Assembly: GCA_015056125.1 (NCBI GenBank)
Contig: SVGW01000009.1
Coordinates: 1-55,012, forward strand
DNA from: Clostridiales bacterium
Lineage (GTDB): Bacteria; Bacillota; Clostridia; Christensenellales; Aristaeellaceae
Direction: 5' to 3'
Length of the DNA stretch: 55,012 nt
Both the position numbers and the translations under genes were made by a program. Positions 7,880-16,452 of the stretch are shown here, one piece after another. The notes below the pieces were generated by a model. That model was not told the DNA's origin, did no database searches, and saw only the letters and a program-made list of their open reading frames with translations. The first letter of the stretch is position 1. Every line of letters starts with the position of its first letter.

Positions 7880-9049
7880 ATGAAAAACAGAAATTATTTA
7901 AGCGATGCCGCTCAAAATGCCCTGCCTTCCGGGGTTCGCCGGATGTTTGAACTGGCAAAGAATTATCCCGATGCCATTAACCTCACCCTGGGCGAACCGG
8001 GCTTCACCACCCCCCGCCATATTATCGAAGCGGGCATTCTGGGCCTTCAGGACGGCAAAACCAAATACACCCCCAACGCCGGCATCAAGCCTCTCCGGGA
8101 CGCCATTGCCCATAAACTGCTCCATGAAAACGGCATCAAATGCGATCCGGATAAGCATCTGATCGTTACTGCCGGGGCCACCCAGGCCCTGATGCTGGCC
8201 ATGGTGACGCTGGTGAATCCCGGGGATGAAGTGATCATCCAGGGCCCCAACTGGCCGGATTATAAAGGGCAAATCGATATGGTGAACGGCAAAACGGTGT
8301 ATTGCAAGGTGGATGAAAAAAACGGCTTTAAAATGACTGCCGATCTGATTGAACCCTTGATCACCGATAAAACCAAGCTGATCATCATCAATTCCCCCTC
8401 CAACCCCACCGGCGGCGTATTGGATGAAGCGGATCTCAAGGGCATTGCGGCGCTGGTGAAAAAATACAAGCTCTTTGTGATCTCGGATGAGCCCTATGAG
8501 CGGCTGGTGTATGACGGATTCCAGCAAAAGAGCCTGGCCGCTATGGATGACCTTCAGGATTATGTGCTCACCATCAACAGCTTTTCCAAAACCTTCGCCA
8601 TGACGGGCTTCCGGGTGGGCTATATTTGTGCCAATGAAGAAATCACTGCCGCCCTGATCAAGCTGCATGAAAATATGATCGCCAGCGTGCCCGAACCCAT
8701 GCAGCTTTCCGCTATCGAGGCCATCTATCACGGAGAAAAGGACGTGCAGGAGATGGTAGCCTATTACGATCGCAACCGTCATTTGATCGTGGATGGCCTG
8801 AACCGCATCAAGGGTTTTTCCTGCCTCTGCCCCAAGGGCGCTTTCTACGTATTTCCCAATATCACGGCCTTTGGCATGAGCTCTGCCGAAACCGCCGAAT
8901 ATATTCTGGAAAAAACCCACGTGGTCACCTCCCCCGGCAGCGCCTTTGGCCCGGACGGGGAGGGCTACATCCGCATCTGTTACGCCTCCAAATATGAGCA
9001 AATCCAGGAAGCCTTGCGCCGGATGGAAAAGGCCTTTGGCGTCAAATAG
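7880..9049 (+). CDS. Class I/II PLP-dependent aminotransferase
   Basis: A 389-residue fold-type I aminotransferase. The PLP lysine is Lys237 in NSFSKTFAMTGFRVGY. Other family marks are NSPSNPTGG (substrate/cofactor loop) and SDEPYE, where Asp binds the pyridine nitrogen. I chose the ATG at 7880 because AGAGGAAGCAGG precedes it; a frame starting at 7853 lies inside the previous gene and has no such site. It resembles the aspartate/aromatic aminotransferase branch. It probably works with the M20 enzyme on the same released amino acid. Confidence 0.88.
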   Translation: MKNRNYLSDAAQNALPSGVRRMFELAKNYPDAINLTLGEPGFTTPRHIIEAGILGLQDGKTKYTPNAGIKPLRDAIAHKLLHENGIKCDPDKHLIVTAGATQALMLAMVTLVNPGDEVIIQGPNWPDYKGQIDMVNGKTVYCKVDEKNGFKMTADLIEPLITDKTKLIIINSPSNPTGGVLDEADLKGIAALVKKYKLFVISDEPYERLVYDGFQQKSLAAMDDLQDYVLTINSFSKTFAMTGFRVGYICANEEITAALIKLHENMIASVPEPMQLSAIEAIYHGEKDVQEMVAYYDRNRHLIVDGLNRIKGFSCLCPKGAFYVFPNITAFGMSSAETAEYILEKTHVVTSPGSAFGPDGEGYIRICYASKYEQIQEALRRMEKAFGVK

Positions 9050-9112
9050 GAAAACGCGAAAAGCCACCAAAGAAGAAAGCTCGCTTTCTCTCTTGGCGGG
9101 TTCGCGTTTTTT
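9050..9112 (+). terminator. Long hairpin terminator
   Basis: AAAACGCGAA and an interrupted CCACCAA-GA-GAAAGC arm pair with GCTTTCTCTCTTGGCGG and TTCGCGTTTT, followed by a T run. It begins right at the aminotransferase stop codon. The same kind of A-rich/T-rich long hairpin sits at the centre of the composite cassettes at 37.0 and 46.7 kb. Confidence 0.8.
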
Positions 9113-9201
9113 ATGTGTCCGTGAAATTACTTTTTCCGTTTCCTCAAGTTTCTTGCGGAAGCCCCATCGTTTTGCCGGATTGTTCCGTCGCATACCGGAG
9201 T

Positions 9202-9251
9202 CCAGATGAGGATCTCCTCTGGCGAGGGGTACAGGGGGCGAGAAGCCCCTG
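9202..9251 (-). repeat. Double-hairpin 3'-end module, copy 3
   Basis: On the minus strand the module has CAGGGG-loop-CCCCCTG (9232-9251) and then CCAGAGGAG-ATC-CTCATCTGG (9202-9222). It starts 2 nt after the stop codon of the heparinase-like fusion gene. The 90 bp to its left (from about 9113, GTGTCCGTGAAATTACTTTTTCCG) are shared with the cassettes at 37.1 and 46.7 kb. Confidence 0.75.
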
Positions 9252-9253
9252 CC

Positions 9254-12200
9254 TCACCCTTCCAAGCTCAACCGGAAGGAAATCACCGGTACATCATAGC
9301 CGTTTACCAGATTGGGCAAGGCGTGCACCTTGATATCGCCTGGATATTCCAGCGCATAGGGATATTGATCCGTAAGCTCCAATTGATAGTGGATTTCCGC
9401 GCCGCTTTCCATTCCATCCGGAAGCCGCAAAAGCACCTCGCAGGGCGATACAAGCTCGGCCTCCAGCGCCCGGCATTTTCCATCCGCCGTTTGCAGGCAA
9501 AAGCCCCATGGGGCCAGGCCATCCCGGGTGCACAGGCCATCGCCCACATCCTTGAAGCGAATCAGCAGGGCATTTTCCTGCTTTTCCATCGCTTCCACCC
9601 GGGCGCCGGTGTATTTTGCAGGGGATTTCTCTGGGTTTTCCAAATCCAGCGCTGCTTCAGCCAGCCGCCGCCACACGGGCTCCTTTTCATCGTAGTGAAT
9701 GGAAATCAGTTCCTGTCCATTGGGCCTGCAATCCATGCTGGAAATGAGATATACGTTTTCGTTCTTCATGCAGTCATAGGCTTTCATCTGCTGCAGACGA
9801 ATCTTTTCATATTCCATCCGCTGGGCGCCCATGGGCCGATCGCCGTAGTAATAGCCCTGGGGCAATTGCACCGTGAGGAAAGGAAGATTATTATCCCGCC
9901 ACAGCTTTCGATAAAGATGAATCAAATCCTGCAGCGCTCCGGCGTAATCTGCATGAGCCGGTGAGGAAGGCAAATGATCCGATTCTCCCTGATACCAGGC
10001 AATGCCGCGGATATTCAGATGGGCGGGAGGCAGCACCTTGCTATCGTAATACAGCCCGCCGGGAACCCATGCCGTGATGGAGGAGCCGCCCACCACATTG
10101 ATCATACCGCCCATGGGCCGCTTGGTGGCGGCATGCAGCTTTTTGAGCATGCCATAGCCGATCAGGGAAATGGGCAGAATGCTTTCTTCATCCGCAATCA
10201 CCCATTCGCCCTTCAAATTATCCCCCTGCACAATGGCGTTGTTATCCTTCCGGGGATTGGAAAAAAATCGAATCTGCTCATTTCTTTCCGGGTGCAACGC
10301 TTCCATTACGGCAGGCGTTCTTACCTCTCCTGCCGTCATCATCATGCTGGATTGGCCGCCCAGCAGCCACACATCTCCAAAGATCACATTGTTGATTTCC
10401 CGGCATTCGTCCTCCGTTTGGATCAGGAGGGTATGAGCCCTTGCAGAGCAGGGACAGGCAGGCAATTCCAATTCAAATTTCCCTTTTTCATTTCGCTTGG
10501 CAGTTGCTCCCTGGCTGATGATCCGGCCCTTGTCATCCCGGATTTCCGCCCGTACTTCTGCATTTCCTTCCGTATATCCCCACAGGCGCACGGGCTTTCC
10601 CGCCTGGAAAACGGCGTTATCCGAAATCAAATCGGGCAATAATATTTTATGCTGCGAAAAATCAATCATGTTTCCACTTCCTCCGCTGCACTGCGTCACC
10701 GTCACGTCCTGGTCGCTGCATTCCACCTGCATACTGCCATTTGCAAAGGAAATGCCCACGTCCTTCACCTGTTTATTCAGCCGCAGCACCATTTTTCCTG
10801 CTTTCCGATCCCAAATGAAGCTTCCGTCTCTTAAAATCAGGGTGCGGATGTTTCCGCATGCCAGTTCCACCAGCGCCATGGATCCATCCGTATGATACCG
10901 GCCAAAGCTGGCTTCACCCTGCCCTTTCATGCGAATATAATAATCCACTTGAATTTCTTCCTTGCCCGATTCTCGAATCACGGCGCGCATAGCCCGGGCG
11001 TCAGGAGCGGGGCAAGAGCAGGGAAGCACCTTTGCTTCTATCGCCGCCTGGCTGCCGGGGCGCAGGGGGTAAAGCAGCGTTTGGAAAGAAGCGTCCCCCG
11101 CTTCCTCCTTTTCGTACACGGCATACTGATACTTTTCCAGGGCCGTCTGCTGAGCCTCCCGGGAATAATAGCCCGTTTCCAGGCGATGGGAAAGCTCCCC
11201 GTGCAAGCCCATCGGGGCCACAATCAAATTGGCTTTCTTTTCAAAATGGGTTTGTACAATGCCTCCCGTTTCCAGCACAGGATGGGCCGCAGGATGGAAA
11301 TGCCAGCTCTGACGATAGCAATGCTTTTCCTGCTCAACGGAGGATATATGATCGGTAACGATAAAATATCCCGGGCGCACAAAGCAGACGTAACGCTCCT
11401 GGAAATGATCCGGATATCCTTTGGAATCGCCATGGAGAAAATCATAGATGGAATTCAGCGCCCGATCCTCAGGATGCAGGCTGCCCCCTGCCTTTTCAGG
11501 TTCCATGCCATCCACCAGAATGGAATTATGGGCCGCTCTCGAAATCTGCCAATTGGAGATCGCATCCGTTTTCACGTAAAGATAGCGGATCGGGTCTGCC
11601 AGCAGATAATTTCCATAGGCGATCAGTATCAGGGAAAGATCGTCATTATGGGTGTGGTATAAATGGGAATTGGATTGGAAATGAAGCGCCACGGCGTCCT
11701 TCGTCCAATCGCTGCGGATCACGGCGCGGCTGGTTTCCTCCGATACCATGGCGGTTTCCTTGGCCGGCATGCCCGCCTTTCCCTCACTGGCCATATATTT
11801 TAGATGGTCAGATACTTTTTCCGGGAACAGAGCCCCTATATCCTGCAAATAATTCAGCTGCTTCTGCTCGTAATTAATGGCATCGCCAATTTGCCAGCCG
11901 CCATACAGGGGGCTGGTAATCCTGGCAGCGTATTCACATACCCCGATGATCTTCCCGATCATCTCCTCCGTGAATACCTTGCGCATATCAAAATGAAAAT
12001 TTTTCCCCCACTCCGCCAAAGGCTCTACATAATTCCAAAGGTTGGTCCAGATATAATTGACGGGAATATCCGTGACGGCGCCATCCGGCAGGAAGGAATA
12101 TTTCATGCACATTTCATAACGCTGGCGGACCACCTGGAACCAACCGCCGTTAAAGGATTCCTTTTCCCATTCCTCTCCCAAAGGCGCATAGGCCGCCTTA

Positions 12201-13618
12201 AATTCATCAAATATGATGGCCACCTGAAGAAGCGAAGCGGTTTGGATTGCACCGATATTGGCCTTTTTCAAATCCTGGGTCCAGATTTTGCTGCGGTGCA
12301 TGGAGAAGCGATCAGCGCCGCAGATGGCCTCGCAGTGCTCATAGACGGATTTGAGGATCGTGGTAAAAATCTCCGGGGTCATAAAATGGCTGAAACGGCA
12401 TTTTTGAACCAGAGCCGGTACGCAGCGCACCCGGAATAGATTCAGCGTAGGCTGCTCGGTGGACGTAAAATCGCAATGAAGCTGCCGCGTCTTGTGCATC
12501 ATCAGTCGCAGAACATGGAAAACGGCCGCATCATCCCTTTCCACCGCAGCACAATCCGCAAAAAATTGCAGCTCATGGGCAAAGGCCATAATAGAGGAAC
12601 GATACTGCAAAAGATTGGGGAAATAGGAAAGCATGGACTGGTTCACATACCCCGGGGTGCCATCGTAGGAAAAGCACACCCAGCCCCCATTGTCCAGATT
12701 CTGCCACACCAGCTCCTTTTCATCCCAAAGATTGCCGGTGGGGTCGTTGAGCACAAAAACGATTTTGCTTTCCTTTTCGATGCCGGATACCACAGGATTA
12801 TCGCTTTTTTCCATCCAGCCATGCAAATGGAGCACGGCCTCCGTAATTTTATCCTCCGGCCCAAGATCGGAAAAATCAAATTTCAATACGGCCCTGCGGC
12901 TGTATTCATCGGCGGTTTCTTCCTTATGGATGGAGGAATAGGACTCCTCCGCCAGCAGCAGCTTTTCGCCGCCAAAGTTTTCCAGGCGCTTGCTTCCACC
13001 GCAAAGATAGGTATCCATCACGGCGGGATATCTTCTCTTTTCCCCGTTGACGGTCACTTCCGCAAAGGGGCGGTTTTCTTCATGTTTTCGGGAATGGAAT
13101 TTAGCGGTGTAGCCATCTTTTTTAAGGGCATACAGATGCAAGGTCATCAGCCGATCCGTAGCGGCGCCCAAGGGCTGCACTGCGGGCAAAATATCCGTTT
13201 CATGCCAGGCATGCTCTTTCCCTACCAGCATTTTATCCAATGGCCAGGGGCCGTATTTGGGGCGCACAAAAAAGTTTTCCATCTGCATTTCCAGGCAAAG
13301 GAAGGTTTTTTCATCCGGGCGCTGTGGCGCATCAAAATGGAAGGTATCAAATTTTTGATTGTAATAGGCAAGGATCAGCCGCTTGCATTCCGGATAATCC
13401 CCCATTTTCGCCGCCTGGGCCACCTTTTCAAGCCCCTTCACCCGCTCATAATCCAAAAGAGGATCCACGGCCCACCGATCTTTTTCCCATTTGCCAAATA
13501 ATTCTTCGTCCGTGGTGGTCATGGGATCAGAATAGTCAAAGGCCTCATACTGGCGGATGTTCTGCTCCAGGTATTTCTCCCGGCTCATGCCGTTTTCATA
13601 AAGCGCTCGGCCCTTCAT
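9254..13618 (-). CDS. Heparinase II/III-like lyase fused to sialate O-acetylesterase-like domain
   Basis: A 1454-residue two-part enzyme. Residues 1 to about 975 have the alpha/alpha-toroid plus beta-sandwich layout of heparinase II/III-like lyases; HTHNDDLSLILIAYG near His657 and AAHNSILVDG match the family's beta-sandwich signature. Residues from about 984 form a sialate O-acetylesterase-like SGNH domain with a lead beta-sandwich, GGQSSM (Ser1090 as nucleophile), WYQGE (Glu1212) and SIHY (His1308). There is no signal peptide, so it should act on imported oligosaccharides. It starts 6 nt after the AraC sensor-regulator, whose last codons form its ribosome site. The acid-sugar plus acetyl-ester combination suggests an O-acetylated uronic-acid glycan. 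Substrate is inferred; the fusion is seen directly. Confidence 0.8.
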   Translation of the reverse strand: MKGRALYENGMSREKYLEQNIRQYEAFDYSDPMTTTDEELFGKWEKDRWAVDPLLDYERVKGLEKVAQAAKMGDYPECKRLILAYYNQKFDTFHFDAPQRPDEKTFLCLEMQMENFFVRPKYGPWPLDKMLVGKEHAWHETDILPAVQPLGAATDRLMTLHLYALKKDGYTAKFHSRKHEENRPFAEVTVNGEKRRYPAVMDTYLCGGSKRLENFGGEKLLLAEESYSSIHKEETADEYSRRAVLKFDFSDLGPEDKITEAVLHLHGWMEKSDNPVVSGIEKESKIVFVLNDPTGNLWDEKELVWQNLDNGGWVCFSYDGTPGYVNQSMLSYFPNLLQYRSSIMAFAHELQFFADCAAVERDDAAVFHVLRLMMHKTRQLHCDFTSTEQPTLNLFRVRCVPALVQKCRFSHFMTPEIFTTILKSVYEHCEAICGADRFSMHRSKIWTQDLKKANIGAIQTASLLQVAIIFDEFKAAYAPLGEEWEKESFNGGWFQVVRQRYEMCMKYSFLPDGAVTDIPVNYIWTNLWNYVEPLAEWGKNFHFDMRKVFTEEMIGKIIGVCEYAARITSPLYGGWQIGDAINYEQKQLNYLQDIGALFPEKVSDHLKYMASEGKAGMPAKETAMVSEETSRAVIRSDWTKDAVALHFQSNSHLYHTHNDDLSLILIAYGNYLLADPIRYLYVKTDAISNWQISRAAHNSILVDGMEPEKAGGSLHPEDRALNSIYDFLHGDSKGYPDHFQERYVCFVRPGYFIVTDHISSVEQEKHCYRQSWHFHPAAHPVLETGGIVQTHFEKKANLIVAPMGLHGELSHRLETGYYSREAQQTALEKYQYAVYEKEEAGDASFQTLLYPLRPGSQAAIEAKVLPCSCPAPDARAMRAVIRESGKEEIQVDYYIRMKGQGEASFGRYHTDGSMALVELACGNIRTLILRDGSFIWDRKAGKMVLRLNKQVKDVGISFANGSMQVECSDQDVTVTQCSGGSGNMIDFSQHKILLPDLISDNAVFQAGKPVRLWGYTEGNAEVRAEIRDDKGRIISQGATAKRNEKGKFELELPACPCSARAHTLLIQTEDECREINNVIFGDVWLLGGQSSMMMTAGEVRTPAVMEALHPERNEQIRFFSNPRKDNNAIVQGDNLKGEWVIADEESILPISLIGYGMLKKLHAATKRPMGGMINVVGGSSITAWVPGGLYYDSKVLPPAHLNIRGIAWYQGESDHLPSSPAHADYAGALQDLIHLYRKLWRDNNLPFLTVQLPQGYYYGDRPMGAQRMEYEKIRLQQMKAYDCMKNENVYLISSMDCRPNGQELISIHYDEKEPVWRRLAEAALDLENPEKSPAKYTGARVEAMEKQENALLIRFKDVGDGLCTRDGLAPWGFCLQTADGKCRALEAELVSPCEVLLRLPDGMESGAEIHYQLELTDQYPYALEYPGDIKVHALPNLVNGYDVPVISFRLSLEG

Positions 13619-13624
13619 AGGGTC

Positions 13625-15862
13625 TTATCCTCCCCTGTATTCACCCGGCGCTACACCGGTAATCTTTTTAAAGGCGCGGCGGAAGCTGGCGTCGGAGGTG
13701 TATCCCACCGCTTTGGCAATATCGGCAATTTTCATGGGTGTATTCTTAATCAGATCGCAGGCCTTATCAATGCGCTTTTTTTCGATCACTACGGAAAGAT
13801 TTTCTCCATAAGCGCTTTTAAACAGATTGGAAATATAGCTTTCCGCCAGCCCCAATTCCTGAGAGATTTGCTTTAAGGAAAGGGAATCCTGGCTGAAATT
13901 TTCATTTACGTATTGCATAATCCGGGCGGCGGAGTGGCTTTGCATATTTTTCTTTTCAATGCCGATGGCCTCTGCCATCACCCCCACCGCCTCGCAGGCA
14001 TATTCAAAACACTGGCGAATATTCTGCTCCTGCGCCATGCCCTGCAGCTGGGCATCGATGGAAATATGATATTTTTCCGCAATGGATATCATACGGCTGC
14101 GCAGCCTTTGGCGCAGCATATCAATGGCCCGGGCGGACAAAAGCACCCCGTTATCTTCAAAATTCCGGGCATAGATGGTGCGGATAATTCCGCAGGCCGC
14201 CTCTGCCTTGCCTGCCACGGTGTAGTTATAAATTTTTTCATCAAATTCCATGGGATAATAGAAAATATCCTCCAGCCGGGCCAATTCAGAATAGAGGCTG
14301 AATTTGCTACCGGAGGTTTCATTATAATTGAGCACGGCCCTGGCCTGGGCATAGGAATCGCCTATTTTAAGCACCGAATCCGCCACGTCCCCGGCCACCA
14401 GGTGCACTTCGATGTCGTAATTGTACACCATATTTACATTCAGATCGGAGATAATATCCCGCAGCACGATTTCGGCATTTTCTTTTTCCTCCACCGGCAG
14501 CAGGCACACCGTTTCCCGGGCGGAGGTATCAAAGATTTCATGGGGCCGCTCCAGAAGGCCATCCAGATAATTTTTCATAAAATCCTTCACCGTCATATCC
14601 TCGGTGAGCCAGGTGCGATAGCACGAGCCCTCATAGCGGATTAAAAGCACGGCGCACTGTCCCGAAAAGGCCAGGGAAAGGTCCTTTAATGCTTCCTCGG
14701 CTTCTTCCTCGCTTCCGTAGGCGCTGCGCACCAATTTATCCAGCACGGCGCACTTTTGGGAATATTCATAGCTGCTGATTTTTTCCTTAAAGGAGTTATT
14801 TTCGCTGACGATTCTGCCCGCATATTCCCGAATCATCTGATAGCCAACGGCCTGGGGGCCGGCTTCTTCGGCTTCTCCATGGCCCCGGAGCAGGCTGATT
14901 ACCCCCTGAATTTCCTTGTGATTTCTGTGGGTGAAAAACACGCACAAAACCATGCTGGCCAATAGCGGCGCCACCACCAGCAGCCAGAAGAAGGGCTGCA
15001 GGCCCGCATGGATGCCCTCGGAAGCGATTTCCGGCATAAACACCTTGGCCGTCCAGCTGCCATCGTTGAGGATCATGCCCCGGATTTTTTCTTCCCCGAA
15101 GGAAAGGGCCATCAGCCCCGTTTCCTCCTCCGCATCCAGGGCCTGCTCATATTTTTTTCCATTGGAATAGATCAGGGTGTTTCCGGGGCCGTAAAGATAG
15201 AATTCGCCCCCGGCCTCCTGGATTTCGATAAAATCGCTGAAAAGCTTTTTGGCGTCCAGCACGATGAACAGATGGCCCTGCACGCTGCCCGGATTGCCCA
15301 CCGGGAGGGACATTCTGTATTCCACCACATGGATGCGCACATTATTGACCACCACAGGCTTGCTTTTTTCATAGCCGCTGCCCCAGGGCAGGCTGCGCAT
15401 TTTTTCCACTGCTTCCTCCGGGCGGACGCCTTCCACCTGATAGGAATAGCGGAAATATTCCTCCGCCCGGCTCAGGGCGCTTTGGGAGGAAACGATCCTG
15501 TTTTCATGCATATCATAAAAATAGGTGATCTTCACATTGCTGTCGATCATAAAATCCTGGAGATGATCCATCAGCTCCATATATTCAACGGGCGTATGCC
15601 CCTTATTTCTCATATTCGCGTAAACATAATTCTGCATGTCTTTGCTGGTGCAGATAGAGGTGGCCATGGTTTCCACGTTATCTTTTTTCTGCAAAAAGCG
15701 CTCAAAGGCCAATTGAACGCTTCTTTGCTTATCGGCAATGATCTGCTCATTGTAATTATTCAAAATCGTGCTGCTCAGCAGCAGCACAGAAAGGATGGGC
15801 AAAAAAACCGTAGCCAGATACGGCAGGGCCAGGGTGAATAACGCACGGCCTTTTTTTCTCAT
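13625..15862 (-). CDS. Membrane-anchored sensor with AraC-type DNA-binding domain
   Basis: A 745-residue protein with an N-terminal membrane helix (about 9-33), an extracellular Cache-like sensor region, a second helix (about 290-312), a cytoplasmic linker and a C-terminal AraC double HTH (about 645-745, ending SFRRAFKKITGVAPGEYRGG). This is the one-protein sensor-regulator type that controls polysaccharide loci in Firmicutes. It lies between the binding protein and the lyase/esterase and probably activates this locus on sensing an extracellular sugar. Translation of the downstream gene is coupled to it. Confidence 0.85.
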   Translation of the reverse strand: MRKKGRALFTLALPYLATVFLPILSVLLLSSTILNNYNEQIIADKQRSVQLAFERFLQKKDNVETMATSICTSKDMQNYVYANMRNKGHTPVEYMELMDHLQDFMIDSNVKITYFYDMHENRIVSSQSALSRAEEYFRYSYQVEGVRPEEAVEKMRSLPWGSGYEKSKPVVVNNVRIHVVEYRMSLPVGNPGSVQGHLFIVLDAKKLFSDFIEIQEAGGEFYLYGPGNTLIYSNGKKYEQALDAEEETGLMALSFGEEKIRGMILNDGSWTAKVFMPEIASEGIHAGLQPFFWLLVVAPLLASMVLCVFFTHRNHKEIQGVISLLRGHGEAEEAGPQAVGYQMIREYAGRIVSENNSFKEKISSYEYSQKCAVLDKLVRSAYGSEEEAEEALKDLSLAFSGQCAVLLIRYEGSCYRTWLTEDMTVKDFMKNYLDGLLERPHEIFDTSARETVCLLPVEEKENAEIVLRDIISDLNVNMVYNYDIEVHLVAGDVADSVLKIGDSYAQARAVLNYNETSGSKFSLYSELARLEDIFYYPMEFDEKIYNYTVAGKAEAACGIIRTIYARNFEDNGVLLSARAIDMLRQRLRSRMISIAEKYHISIDAQLQGMAQEQNIRQCFEYACEAVGVMAEAIGIEKKNMQSHSAARIMQYVNENFSQDSLSLKQISQELGLAESYISNLFKSAYGENLSVVIEKKRIDKACDLIKNTPMKIADIAKAVGYTSDASFRRAFKKITGVAPGEYRGG

Positions 15863-16343
15863 AAATTCCTCGCGATATAGAATATGCCTTCCCTTGGAGG
15901 GGAAGGGGGAACGCTCCCTATGAATCAGCCTTCCCCTGGAGGGGAAGGGGGACCGCTTGCGGTGGATGAGGTGTTAAACAAACAATCCCTATTACGATGC
16001 TTTCCACCTCATCAGTCACTCCGTGACAGCTTCCCCTCCAGGGGAAGCCCTTTGGGGATACGCCTTCCCCTCAAAGGGAAGGGGGAACGCGCCTGTGAAT
16101 CAGCCTTCCCCTGGAGGGGAAGGGGGACCGCTTGCGGTGGATGAGGTGGCAATCAAACAATCCCAATTACGATGCTTTCCACCTCATCAGTCACTCCGTG
16201 ACAGCTTCCCCTCCAGGGGAAGCCCTTTGGGGATACGCCTTCCCCTGGAGGGGAAGCCTTTGGGGGAATTGACTCCCCCTCTCTCTGCTTTGTTCTGCAT
16301 CCGTTTTATCTTTCCTGCTCCGGCTGCAGAAGAAAACAGCGGT
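15863..16343. repeat. Tandem 175-bp palindromic (MITE-like) repeat
   Basis: This gene-free gap holds two copies of a 175-bp unit, about 15889-16063 and 16064-16238, plus a partial third from 16239. Each unit contains GCCTTCCCCTGGAGGGGAAG..., GGTGGATGAGGTG, then CACCTCATCAGTCACTC and AGCTTCCCCTCCAGGGGAAG, so it can fold into a long hairpin with CTTCCCCT termini. Similar CTTCCCCT/GATGAGGT elements are widespread in gut Clostridia. No open frame here has a plausible ribosome site. The stretch separates the binding-protein gene from the regulator gene on the same strand. Confidence 0.8.
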
Positions 16344-16406
16344 GGGCCTATGAGCAGGCCCGCCCCTGTTACGCGATCCAGAGGCAGGTTTTCCGCTCAT
16401 AGGCCC
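16344..16406 (-). terminator. Hairpin terminator after the binding protein
   Basis: GGGCCTATGAGC and GCTCATAGGCCC (16344-16355 and 16395-16406) form a perfect 12-bp stem with a 39-nt loop, followed on the minus strand by a short T-rich stretch. It lies 46 nt past the binding-protein stop and is probably a partial terminator between it and the AraC gene. Confidence 0.6.
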
Positions 16407-16452
16407 GGATTTCAGAAGATTTTTTCAGCCAAATTCAGCTCAGCAGCATGAA

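Noticed and set aside
15863-16343. Possible CRISPR array
   Set aside because: The units are 175 bp, nearly identical along their full length, and there are no short repeats with unique spacers or cas genes.
15884-16451. Open frames of 86 and 142 codons in the 175-bp repeat
   Set aside because: They only reflect the stop-poor repeat units (repeated SPGGEGG... and SLRDSFPSRG strings) and have no ribosome site.
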